NCBI GenBank assembly: GCA_000708835.1
Contig: DF237206.1
Coordinates: 58,597-122,596, forward strand
Direction of reading: 5' to 3'
Length of the DNA: 64,000 nucleotides
Origin: Klebsormidium nitens
Lineage: Eukaryota; Streptophyta; Klebsormidiophyceae; Klebsormidiales; Klebsormidiaceae
In this document: positions 33,801-43,698 of the stretch, piece after piece
Position numbering within the stretch: the first letter of the stretch is position 1
Layout: each line of letters starts with the position of its first letter
The notes under the pieces: model-generated
Told to the model about the DNA's origin: nothing
Databases searched by the model: none
The model's input: the letters and a program-made list of their open reading frames with translations, nothing else
Translations under genes and position numbers: made by a program

Positions 33801-36800
33801 AAAGCGAACAGAGAAGATAGACAGGTGTCTCGTTGCTGATATGGAAGTCATCCAAATGCCGACTTGCCGACTTGCCAACTTTTACTTGAGTCTTCCAAGT
33901 CTTTGCGGAAGACGCATACACGGTTTGACATAGGGACGCGTTGAGGGTCAGAGACGAAACGCAGATGTTTTGCAGTATCGGAAAGTGCTCAAAAGGTGCT
34001 CAAAAGGTTAAAAGATTGGAGGAGGCAAAAGCTCCACCAGAATATGGGCGCCGTCAAAGCCCCAAGTAGGAGAGCAACAATGATGTAGGACAGAGCTCCG
34101 ATAGGATTTGCGAACCAACAAGGCGGATTGCTGACCTGAGCGTGACCTCAGCCCCTCCTCGATCGCTTTGATCGCTGCCGAGCAATCCGTGTTGTAAGCC
34201 GCCAGCGTCCCGTCCTTTTGCCGGACGAGCGTGTTGGCCGCTCCGATGGTCTGCACAAAAGTGAGCGGTGGTATCAAACTCAACAGCGCGCTACGCAACA
34301 GGACGTAACCGAAACGAGGAAGAACGTTTTACTTTCACGGGAATGGTTGATTCCCCAGAGAGGACTTTCAAGACCCGCAACCGATCCAAAAGCGAGAAAA
34401 CACCTTGTAAAGGAATCTGGTTAACCCTGCTCGTGCCAATCGTGAACGCGGAACTTCGACTGTTTTCTTCTCAGTCTTCAAGTTCACTTCTTGTTGAAAC
34501 TTTAGCCTGGTTTGAATCAAGCTTTGACATCACAGAGTCAATTTAAATCTGCCCGGTAACTGGTTGACAACGATCGCAAGTAACGCCGCTCATTTATGAC
34601 AGCCCGTGTGGAGCAAACGCAAACGGATTGATTATTAACGGGTTAGCGTGCGAGGAACAACACAGGATTTTCTGAACCCTGACAACTCTTGAGAACAGTG
34701 CTGACCTCAGCAAGGGGGTCCCTGACGTCAGCCGCCTCGAGCGCCGCCTGCTTGTGGGGGATGGTGACGCTAAACCCTGCGAAGTCGGGCGCCGCAAAGT
34801 CCGCCAGGAACGTCCGCATGTCGTCAACTAGGTATGAGACGTAAACGGCGTCGACGCCCGCCAGCTGGAACGCGGCGTTGTGGACGAGGGGGCCCTTGCT
34901 CTGGGCGACCGGGTTGCCCACCACTCCGAAAACCTGGCGCAGGGGGAAAAATCGGCGGGCTGTTTTTAGGGGGGGGAGGGAGGGGGGGATGAATTCTGCC
35001 CATGCACCTTTTGGAAATTCTTCACAAGGTGGGGGGTAAAGGTGGACGGGCTGCTGAGGGAGGGGAAACGGTGGGCTTGCCTGTCGCTCGGTTGATACGC
35101 GGGGAGGGAAGAGACAAAACGAGTAGCTAGAAACGAAGGGGACGGGACGGGCACTTTCAGCAAAGCCGTCAGACGATACTGAAGAAAGGTGCATGATTAC
35201 GTTTCAATTTCAGCTTCAGATTCGAATCGACGAAATCTGCGGCCAATCTTTTTCAATCAAACACGGACATGAACATCGCACCATTCCGGAATGTCTGTCA
35301 AGTATGTAGCTTCTCAACCAAACCAAGCGTCCTTGTTCGTCCGTGAAGATTGTAAACGGGCTATGCTTTATTTGTTGAGATCTGGCTCTCGGACAAACGT
35401 CCACGTCAGCATGGTAATGCTGTCCGCCTGTTTTCTGAGTGACTGGCCAGAGCGAGGGCTACCCCCGACACCGTTCCTCACGTAAAGGCCTGCAAGATGA
35501 ATGACCCACAACTTCTTGCCGGCATTCTTGCGCCAACTTTCGCCCTCTGAACGCCAGCGAATAGCACCCCGTATGCAGAGACGTCCTCAGACAACTCGCT
35601 ACCCCCTTCCCTTGTCAACACAATTTGCGCTAAAAGCAGCGCTCAGTGGAAAATCCCCGGGCGACGACCCACCTTAGTCTCCTTGCTCTGCTGGTCTAAG
35701 TGGTAGGTCTGCGTGAGGTCGGTGATTGTGGGCTGGCCCGGGGCAGACTCGAGCCCCGCTGCCAGCGTTCCAAACGTCAGGAAGGCGCCGAACTTGGGCG
35801 CGAGCACGCGGCTGAGAAGACCTTTCGGGCCCATCGCGAGAGCAATCGTCAGGACCTGTTGGAGAAAAGATTTGGGAGTCGTTGAATTGCAATTTACAGA
35901 GCACCAAGAAATACGGCTTTGGAGGCCCTTCGGGCATATTAAATCGGAGAGAGAATCTGAGGGGTCGATATGCACAATCTTCAATCTTACAAACAGGGGA
36001 GCAACGTCGGGAAGAGCCGCGGCTCAGGAGGCCTTCCGGCCCAATGCAAGAGCAATCGTCGGCACCTGAACGAGAAAAGCCCGAGGTGTCAGGACATCAA
36101 TCCGTTCCAAATCTTGCAGGAAATGCAGGTGAACGTTGAGAAGAGGCTGCAGGAGATAGATCTGTCGCCCTGCCCAGCTCATAAGAGCAAAAGAGTGGGC
36201 CCCTTACCTGGGCTTCCTTCAGTATTTGGAACAGCTTGATGTTGTCCCCAATATCCGTGGCCGTCGTGGCAATCTTGACGACATCCGCGCCCAGTTCCAT
36301 CATCTTTCGGACGATCTCCCGCAGCTCGGACAGGTCCGGCGTCCGCTTGTAGTTGTGTGACGAGATGATGATCTTCGTTCGGCTGTTGGGGGGCGCCCCC
36401 GCCAAAAGCGCAGCGGCTGGCTGCAAAGATAGAGAGCGACTTTATGAAACTGAAATTGTAACAAGACGCCGGCGTCAGATTGCTAAACGTTGAAATTGTC
36501 CAAAACGGGGCTGCAAAACTGCAAGTTTCTCCCTCAACATGAGAGTCACAAAAAACGGCTGAATGTGCGGAAACATTGGGCGGACGCTGATGCAGCGGCA
36601 GCCTGTGGGAAAAAAGAGCGACTTCAAAGAGGGCCTCCTGTTACCGGTAACGTTTAGACAACCAGATGCCACAGAGATGGGCGAACTGGCTGCTGAGGCC
36701 AGATTTCAAGATGCGAGAGAGTCCGTCCGATGAGAATTTCCCTCAGGATGCAGATGCCACTAGCGCGCTTCGATTTCTGACGCCCTCTTTAAGAACTGAA

Positions 36801-38431
36801 GCTCGTAAGGAAAGATGGCCGCAGAGTCTTGCGGTGGACTCTGAACGCTTATGGGGAAGGGAAATCGGAGAAGGTGAGAGACCACTCTATTTGGATTCGT
36901 GCTCTGCCGAATCCGACAGAGCTGTGAATTCGGCAGAGCGAGGATGCGGATGCTGAAAGGTGAGGCAGAATTACTTGCCGCCAGGAGACAAACACTGTAT
37001 CCATAGTGCCGGTCCACAATCACAATAACCATCATGCGACCTTTCATTAGGCAGACGGCCAAACAATGGAAGCAAGCTCTTCCAATCATCAGTTTTGACC
37101 TGACGCATTTATGAAGAAACCTTGCAAACGACAAAGGCAGCCAATCGCACAAGGTAGCATCTGAGTACAGTGGTTCCTTTCCACTTTTCGCGAGCCAATC
37201 CTCACACTTGATCATTCTTCTAGCACGAAGCATAAGTCGAGATGCATATCAGAAAAAGACACAAGTCCGAAGATCGTTCAACGGACATCTGCTCTCTTGA
37301 CTTCCTGCATGCCCTCTACTGATAAGGTCCCAAGACCTCTGACACAAACATTGCTCCGTTTCAGGCAATGGGCCCCAATGCAATAGGAAAAGTTACTGTG
37401 AAAGCATATCACATCATTTATGCAGGCACCATACTATGCAATTTACACCATATTATGCAAAATTCTCAGCTCACCTCGAACCCAACGTCGTACTTGTGCG
37501 TCATGTCCATCCGCCGCACCTTGGGCAGCTTCAGGTCCGGGTAGTAGCTGTCGTACACATACTTATACGCCTCCTTCTCAATATCCTTTTGGATTCCCCC
37601 CAGCTCGATATCCACGTAATCCACATCCATATCCATAGCATCCCAGATCACCCGTAGCCTATCCAACTCGTCCCCCTCGTACTGCCCCCCCTCCCACTTC
37701 GGCCGGTAGGTAAAGATAACCGGCAGCGGGCGGTTCTCCAAAAGCTGTTTCAAATCTTCCTTCATTTTGGGCTCACCGGAACGGGGGGGCGCAAGCAACC
37801 ATCCGTACAGGTGATCGATCCGGACCTCAACAATCGTGGCCCCCGCGACCTTTGCTTCGTACATTTGCGCCACCATTTCGGAGACGGTTTTCGCGGTCAG
37901 GGGGGCGCATAGGTGGCACCCCCCGGGGGGTGTCTCCGGCCACTCCCTGAAGAGGCTCTCGCTTTTCTGGGGCGTAGCGCGCCAGGACCACCGGGAGGCG
38001 ATCGAGGGCTCGGCACTGGCGCTGATGTCAGCCGCCATTTGGGGGGAGCTCCTGCCGCTGCTAGAGGTTGCTGTTTCAGGGGAGTTTGCGGACAGCGATG
38101 TCGGGCGCATGGGAGAGAAGAGAGACGAGAGCAGATGCGAGCCGCCCGGCTGTTGTCTGCTGCTAAAACGGGGTCTGATGGGAAAAGTGGTCACACGAGA
38201 GGCTTGAGAATGATGAGTTTGAGAAAGTGATGAAGGCTGTGCAATGTGTGTTGAAACATAGGACTTGCGGAGGCGCGCAGAGGGCCTGGCTTTCAGCAAG
38301 CAGACATTGGCCACCACTCCTGCGTCCTTGACACAATTTTGGTATCGGTTGCTGGAGCTTTGCTGCCAAGAGCCGACTGCCGTCTCGAGCCTACCGCTGC
38401 CAATCCTTGCGAGCAGACCGCATTCTGCCAT
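30891..38431 (-). CDS. DHQ-SDH: Bifunctional 3-dehydroquinate dehydratase / shikimate dehydrogenase, plastidic, with C-terminal extension
   Basis: The enzyme catalyses steps three and four of the shikimate pathway. Nine exons: 37475-38431, 36208-36420, 35673-35855, 34706-34933, 34136-34250, 33642-33773, 32538-32849, 31823-31872, 30891-31310 (about 869 residues). Phases match throughout. The first ~150 residues are Ser/Arg-rich, fitting a transit peptide. The type I dehydratase part has VEVRIDHL, PVIFTYRPKWEGG, a catalytic His in IIISSHNYKR and the Schiff-base Lys in DVVKIATTATD. The dehydrogenase part has VVGNPVAQSKGPLVHN, the catalytic Lys in SVTIPHK, Asp in YNTDCSAAI, the NADP fold VVGAGGAGRALAFGA with ANRTD, and NTTSVGMQPN. 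The family's usual SKSP is SKGP here. After the normal end (PRQVMRDLLLDSLAKP) a ninth exon adds ~139 residues of unknown type, starting with a Pro-rich linker. Introns 2 and 6 hold copies of the next exon's edge. Confidence 0.92.
32920..32993 (-). repeat. Copy of the 5' edge of DHQ-SDH exon 7 in intron 6
   Basis: On the minus strand, tgtgcag followed by codons reading AIAEDLILAAGAQVVRRPSS lies about 140 bases upstream of the true exon, which reads AKAEELAFAAGAHFVPWASL after ctgcag. Nucleotide identity is obvious over about 70 bases and the acceptor is kept. The frame stays open for a time. Confidence 0.85.
36003..36075 (-). repeat. Decayed copy of the 5' edge of DHQ-SDH exon 3 in intron 2
   Basis: Plus-strand 36003-36075 (cggctcaggaggccttccgg, gcaagagcaatcgtcggcac) parallels 35807-35875, the start of exon 3 and the adjoining intron. 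In the exon 3 frame it reads TIALALGRKAS and then hits a stop, so it is a non-functional copy about 200 bases upstream. Confidence 0.8.
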
Positions 38432-39012
38432 GGTGGCAGCACAGGCAATTGGGGGCCAAGATCAACAGCATTGGAACCTGAGCGCCATTGCAAACGCCTA
38501 TGCCAAACGGTCCACGGATAAATGAATGACTTCTTTCGAGAGCTTCCTTGAACTTGAAGTGGTGATGTTTGATCTATCTGTGACGACGTTGCTCGAGCGC
38601 GTATAGCCGGTTTCAACGCCTTAATATTGGCGTTTTCGATTTAAGAAAGCTTGTTCAAGAAGGCCCTGTAATAGCAGAGGCACCATCTACGACTCGGTTT
38701 TGAAAGCTGGGAAGATAGCTTTCTATTATTTTAATCGAGGCCCGCTCGCTTGAGCATTTACTCTTACGAAGAATCGCTTATGAACTTTCCAAAAAGCTCG
38801 TATTGGATAATGCTATGGTCCTGGAGAACTCAGCTTTCTTCAACTCCTGTTCAGTGAACATTCAGAAAGGAAGACCTGCACTGAAAGAGGTGGTGCGCCC
38901 ATGAGGGGTCAACATCGCCCCTGATTAGGATAGTGCAACTGCAGAACGCTCAAAGTGCTTCTGTGGAGGTTGACAGCAGCATCAGTCGGTTGCTGACAAG
39001 AGCGCGCGCACC
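38432..39012. promoter_or_regulatory. Divergent intergenic region, DHQ-SDH / zinc-ribbon gene
   Basis: About 581 bases separate two divergent start codons, both in organelle-like N-termini, so the region should hold both promoters. No specific element was resolved. Confidence 0.5.
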
Positions 39013-41016
39013 ATGAACAGCCGCGCTGCAAGTGCGGGCCTTTTATGGACTCATAACTCCGCTTCCCTCCAGCTGAAAGGTTCCTGTTTGCGACTGATCC
39101 CTCCTGAAGGCAGCTTGCATGTTGCCCGTCTGCTTGGTGGCGGTGGAAGGGTGGTGCGGTGGATAGCGGGAAGCGTCGGGGAGTCCTCGCTGAAGAATGC
39201 AGCGAAAGGCCGCACGCGTGGTTCTGGGCGAAGTGGGAAAGGTGGTACAGTGCCAACTTTATCACGGAGGAACAGTGATTCAAGCCTGGGGCCGGCGCAT
39301 GGTACAGACTTGAATGGCGCCTCCGAACTGGATGTACATGGAACTCGACGAAACGGAGAGGAGGGGGAAGCGCAACCGGTCCTGTCCGAAGTGAAAGGGG
39401 AACCAAAGCACGCCCAGAGGTCAGCAGCTGCTGCACGGACAAAAGCAGGCCCAAGGTTGATGACGGCAGAGTCTGCGACAACCGATAGAAGCTCAAGAGC
39501 TTCGAGCGAAGGCTCAACAAACTCGAGGTTGAGGACAGTAGAGGCCTCCATTCCGGACAGCAAAGCGCCGGTGTGCATTCAGTGCCAGCGCGCAAAGCTG
39601 CCTTGCGACTATCAAAAGATTAAGTCCTCTTCTGACAAGCGAGCGGATACGTGCCGGGCGTGCCTCGCAGTGATCAAAGCCCGGCGGCTCAACCAAGACA
39701 TGGGACATCTGAAACTAGACGTGGATGAGGCGTGGGCCAGAGCCAAAGCCTGCACCAAGTAGGTGGATTCTCGTCATTTTGCAGTTTGTCTCGGCTCAAT
39801 CTTTGTTGGTCAACAGCAAGCTAGCATGCGGAAGTGGTTGCCGCGACTCTGTTTGAGTGTGTGTCGTTAACGGGAGGGTCAGCCTGCGGTTGGCTGGACT
39901 AGTTGATAAGCAAAAATGGTCAATCGTGGCAGTAGTTCCTTAGCAGGACTGGCCATTCTCTTGGTTCTCAATTGTCACAACGTGTGTCGAGTTGCCATTG
40001 TCTCGTAATGCACTAAAGATGTGCCAAGCGCCGAAATGTAAAGAAGCGTCGCCAGGTTGAATAACCTCTTTCTTGACTTGCAACAGACCCAATTCCCACG
40101 GTTCAAAGTTGCGCATGATTCTCAAGAAGCTGATAACTCAATCCTACCATCAGGTGCCACCTTTGAAGGAGCTTCGCGAGCTTTTCTTCTTACTTTTTCT
40201 TGTCAACTATCGCCAGGGGAACCACGTCGACTACATTCTGCGGCACAGTCTATAGTTGCACAAGGTCTGAATATTTTTCGTCATTATCCAGGTGCCGTCA
40301 TAAAAAGGAGCTCCGCGACTATAAAATTCTCGTTTATATATTCAGGTGCCACCACATAAAGGAACTTCGTGACTTCTCGTCCACAAGCGCCAGGGAGACT
40401 AGGTCGACTGTATTTGCGGCACAGTCTATAGTTGCACAAGGTCTGATTATCTTCTGCCAATATTTATCTTTTGTCAATATTCAGGTGCCACCATAAAAAG
40501 GAGCTCCGCGACTTCTCCGTCAACAAGCGCCGGGGCGACCAAGTCGACTACATCTGCCGAAGCTGCCGGAGCGTCTCCGCCAAAACGCTGGAGCCCCACG
40601 TGCCGACCGACGCGCCACAGCGCTGCTTAAAGTGCCAAGAACTGAAACCTGCGTCCGAGTACAACAGGAACATCCGGCACTCGACCGGTCTCTACGCATC
40701 CTGCAAAGAGTGCCTCAAGGAGATGGCGCGGGAACGACAACATCGGCTCGAGGCCACTGGCGTTTATACCCCGCGGGAGAGCAAGTTCTGTTGGCGGTGC
40801 GAGGTGCAGAAGCCCATCTCGCTGTTTTACAAGAAGAGGGGCGCGTACGACGGGCTGACGAGCGAGTGCAAGGCGTGCATTTCGGCGGAGAAGAAGCGGA
40901 AATATCGGGCGAAGAAAATGGGGGCGAATTTAATACGAATTCGGAAGGAGGAAGCCATTGAAGACGAGGATCGGGGATCCGAAAGAAAAGAGGAGGCTGC
41001 GGGGAAACAACCATGA
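39013..41016 (+). CDS. Four-repeat CxxC zinc-ribbon protein, probably organellar
   Basis: Two exons, 39013-39758 and 40485-41016 (about 426 residues). The ATG lies in caccATGa. The first ~60 residues are basic and hydrophobic without acidic runs, resembling a plastid or mitochondrial presequence, followed by a Ser/Gly/Arg-rich disordered stretch. Four zinc-binding repeats follow: CIQCQRAKLPCD...TCRAC, then one made by the splice (CTKCHHKKELRDFSVNKRRG...CRSC), CLKCQELKPASEYNRN...CKEC, and CWRCEVQKPISLFYKKRGAYDGLTSECKAC. Splicing aa|g recreates the second CxxC knuckle exactly, which supports the intron model. The CxxC...KP...F...DGL...CxxC pattern is known from small zinc-ribbon domains, some beside HNH-type endonucleases, but no nuclease domain is visible. 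The tail is Lys/Arg/Glu-rich. A nucleic-acid-binding role is inference. The intron holds three extra copies of the exon 2 start. Confidence 0.72.
40151..40288 (+). repeat. Exon-edge copy 1 in the zinc-ribbon gene intron
   Basis: It starts caggtgccacctttgaagga and continues through ctatcgccaggggaaccacg and a gtcgactacatt-like part of exon 2, ending in a ggcacagtctatagttgcac segment shared with copy 3. It resembles the acceptor and first ~85 bases of exon 2 at 40482. Confidence 0.85.
40289..40342 (+). repeat. Exon-edge copy 2 in the zinc-ribbon gene intron (short)
   Basis: caggtgccgtcataaaaagg and agctccgcgact match the first ~34 bases of the true exon 2 with its acceptor. It then diverges into AT-rich sequence. 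Confidence 0.85.
40343..40481 (+). repeat. Exon-edge copy 3 in the zinc-ribbon gene intron
   Basis: caggtgccaccacataaagg, gacttctcgtccacaagcgc and gtcgactgtatttgc parallel exon 2 with its acceptor, followed by the same ggcacagtctatagttgcac segment as copy 1. It directly adjoins the true acceptor at 40482-40484. Confidence 0.88.
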
Positions 41017-42999
41017 GTGTGTTCAAGAGGCGAGGCACAGAGGGCTAAGGGAACAAACTTAAGGCAAGTCATCGGCTGCGATGCTTCATTTGCCACTGCG
41101 GGCTTTCACCTTCCGGTCCCCCTGCTTCAAGATGGCTCTTCCCTTTTTGACACAGGCGCCTTAAAGCAAAGCCTTTGAGATTGCAAGTCCTCACTTGCAC
41201 AATGTGCCAGGGGCTGCTTCAAGAGAAGGTTTGATGGGCTCTCGAGTTTGGGTCAGAGCTTTGTCAAATTTCACAGCCAAAGTCTGATAACTGGCAGTGG
41301 GCATTATTGTTGGCAACCGCTGTTTAATCACTTCCCACATTCCAAGCTGACGTATTTGAAGTGAGCTAGCCCCAAGATGAGAAGAAGCAGCGCATTGGAC
41401 TTGTGTGACTGTTGGTGTACACTAAGTCTCTGTGGCTTACCCGACTGCCTTTTAGAAGAAATTCTCAAACCGAAGTCCGTCACAAAGTTCTGATGAAGAT
41501 GCATTCCGTGGAGGCTGATGGTCATGCCAACCTCAGCGGAAGGATGGCGACTCGACTTGTAAGTTCCTGGAAGTGCTTTCAAAATTGCCGACGTTGACAC
41601 GACGAATCAAATGACTACCTTTTACCTCCCCAGGTTGTTGCTGACGGCAACAGAAGGGGCTCTACTCTCTGGTATCGACCAGGATGCGCAGCCACGACTT
41701 CCCGCGAATCAATCTTCACTCTACGAGGTACGCCCTTTCTTGATGCTACAAAAGCGCCAGCTTTCATGCCGGGATTGTTTTCGAGATCGGTACTGGACTC
41801 GACCAGGAGACGAGTTGTATCTTCAATAAGTCTCATTAGCAGATGGTTTCTATCCTGCCGGAAATGGCTGTGCATCTTTTGCAGAGTATTCTAAGAGGAG
41901 CTGCTTATCTTAGTCATATTTGCACGACGATAGGCGGATTGTATCCGAGTTGATTGCCACTTGTTGGCTCTCAGCGAGATATGTACGAAATACGATTTCT
42001 GCGTCTTTTCATTCCTGAGTCTGGTGGATTCGGATTGACACGAGGAAACTTTTTGCGACGTACTAGTCCCGAAAACGAGTTTCCCCTTGGTTCAATTTTT
42101 GTGGTTCGACTATACCTCTGACTGAGCTAGCTTCTAAGAAGCTTCTTTCGGACTTCGCTTTCCAACAATCAATCCTCAGGACTATGAACTGATACACCTT
42201 TCGCACCGACTTCGCTTCAGGGAGGGATTGCTGGACCGTCCGGACAGGCGAAGAGTCTGGCCACCCGGGGAGCTGCAAGGTTTCCATATCCTTATGGTAA
42301 AGATAGTAAGGTGGTCAAGTTAATACCCTAAGACACTTGCTGGCCTACAATGGTGCTGACCTCGGACTGACTGGAGCAACCGCGGCAGGGCTTTTACGAG
42401 CATGATTTGGGACAGATGTCTGTGAAAGGATAGTCAATTAGATCCTCGGAACTGTCACTGGAATTTTCTGAGCTTTATTGATTGGTCTGTCTTCCATGTC
42501 ATTCGTGCTCACCTTTGCTGCGTGGCCATATATGTGCGCGACCTCGTGGTCCCGTTGCTGAATGGTCGACCGAATAAAGTGGTACCACCCGAACGCATGC
42601 ATTGAAGGATGGTCATCGTCTGGCATGTCAATGCACGTTGCTGCTGTTGAATGCAACACTTGATCTCAGTCATGCAGTTATTATTGCCAGCCATCCTCGA
42701 AGCGTGCACACGGACATGTACTGCGTCCACAACAAATGATCACTGATGCAGACTGCATGATTGCATATTCCGATGTTTCCTCATGTTAGGGGCTAGATTG
42801 CCTTTGCGAGTATCCAGAAACATTGGCCCAGAACCGCTCATTCCCGCATGCTCAATCTTCTGATCGTAGGCACAAAGTCGATCAGCGACTTGCATGAATG
42901 TTACATGGTTTGAGTTGCTTCGGAAACCGGGCCCAAGACACCGCAGCCCTGGCTCGTTAAATCTCAATCAGTGCAATCGCTCCCCAGTCGGATCCATGC
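41017..42999. other. Intergenic region, no confident gene
   Basis: About 2 kb without a recognised gene. Two stretches look weakly exon-like on the plus strand: about 41451-41560 (bounded by cttttag and gtaagt) and 41634-41728 (bounded by ccccag and gtacgc), joining in phase 0. Their peptide has no family I know. Confidence 0.35.
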
Positions 43000-43474
43000 A
43001 TGAATTTTGCAAGACGATTGACACAAATTCAAGCCTCTAATTATAAGTCGGCGGGCCTTGAAGCCCTTCACAAGCATGGAGTCAAGTACGTCATCGTGAC
43101 GTTTTGGAACAAATGCACGCCTACTTCCCAAGTCAGCTCCAAAATCAGCTTTTTACTTAATAGCCCGAGGTTGCAAACCCTGATGATTGACCTAGATCTG
43201 CAGGAGACACAATCGATCGTAGCAAACAGGAATTATGCAATCCAGGTGACATGACTTCACTGCCTCTCCAACGTCATATGACTGGTGTCTTTCTTAGACT
43301 GGTGCTATTTGCTGTTACGTTCCCTTATTTGGAACGAAGCGGAGCGGCCTCCTCGGTGTTCATCTGTCAACTCTGGTAATCAAACTTTCTTCTGTCCTCC
43401 AATTGACGCTTGCTTGTCTCACGCAGCCAACGTTCTTCGGCCCAACTTGTGCGCCGGTTCCAGTCAACGGTTGA
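43000..43474 (+). CDS. Possible thioredoxin-like protein with CxPT site (fragment or short gene)
   Basis: The first segment, 43000-43245 (82 codons, donor gtgaca after Gln), reads HGVKYVIVTFWNKCTPTSQV, then a helix and LMIDLDLQETQSIVANRNYAIQ. This follows the thioredoxin fold order beta-alpha-beta: the FWxxCxPx active-site region with CTPT in place of CGPC, a DLD strand like the VDVD of thioredoxins, and an xYxI helix end. A second segment at 43427-43474, after acceptor tcacgcag in phase 0, begins PTFF like the cis-proline PTF strand but stops soon after (PVPVNG), which is too short for a full fold. The splice choice is therefore unsure. With only one active-site cysteine it would not be a classical dithiol reductase. 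Confidence 0.35.
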
Positions 43475-43698
43475 ATGATGAGTCAGCAAGGTTTTTTTTC
43501 CCATGGATCTGAAAGGCGTGGGACTTTGTGAAGCGCAAAGTGTGACTTTGTGATGCGCGAAGTCGTCTCCTGCCATGCATGCCCAACTAATTAAACTCCT
43601 CTAAGACTCCTAGCCGGTAAAAAGTATCTTCATGCCTGCCTGTTGCTAGAACCTTGCTAACTTTCGGACAGCTAGCGCCGGCCGCGAAAGCAACTATC

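Noticed and set aside
41451-41728. Two exon-like segments joining in phase 0
   Set aside because: Splice signals fit but the peptide has no family and no clear start or end exons. Not strong enough to call a gene.
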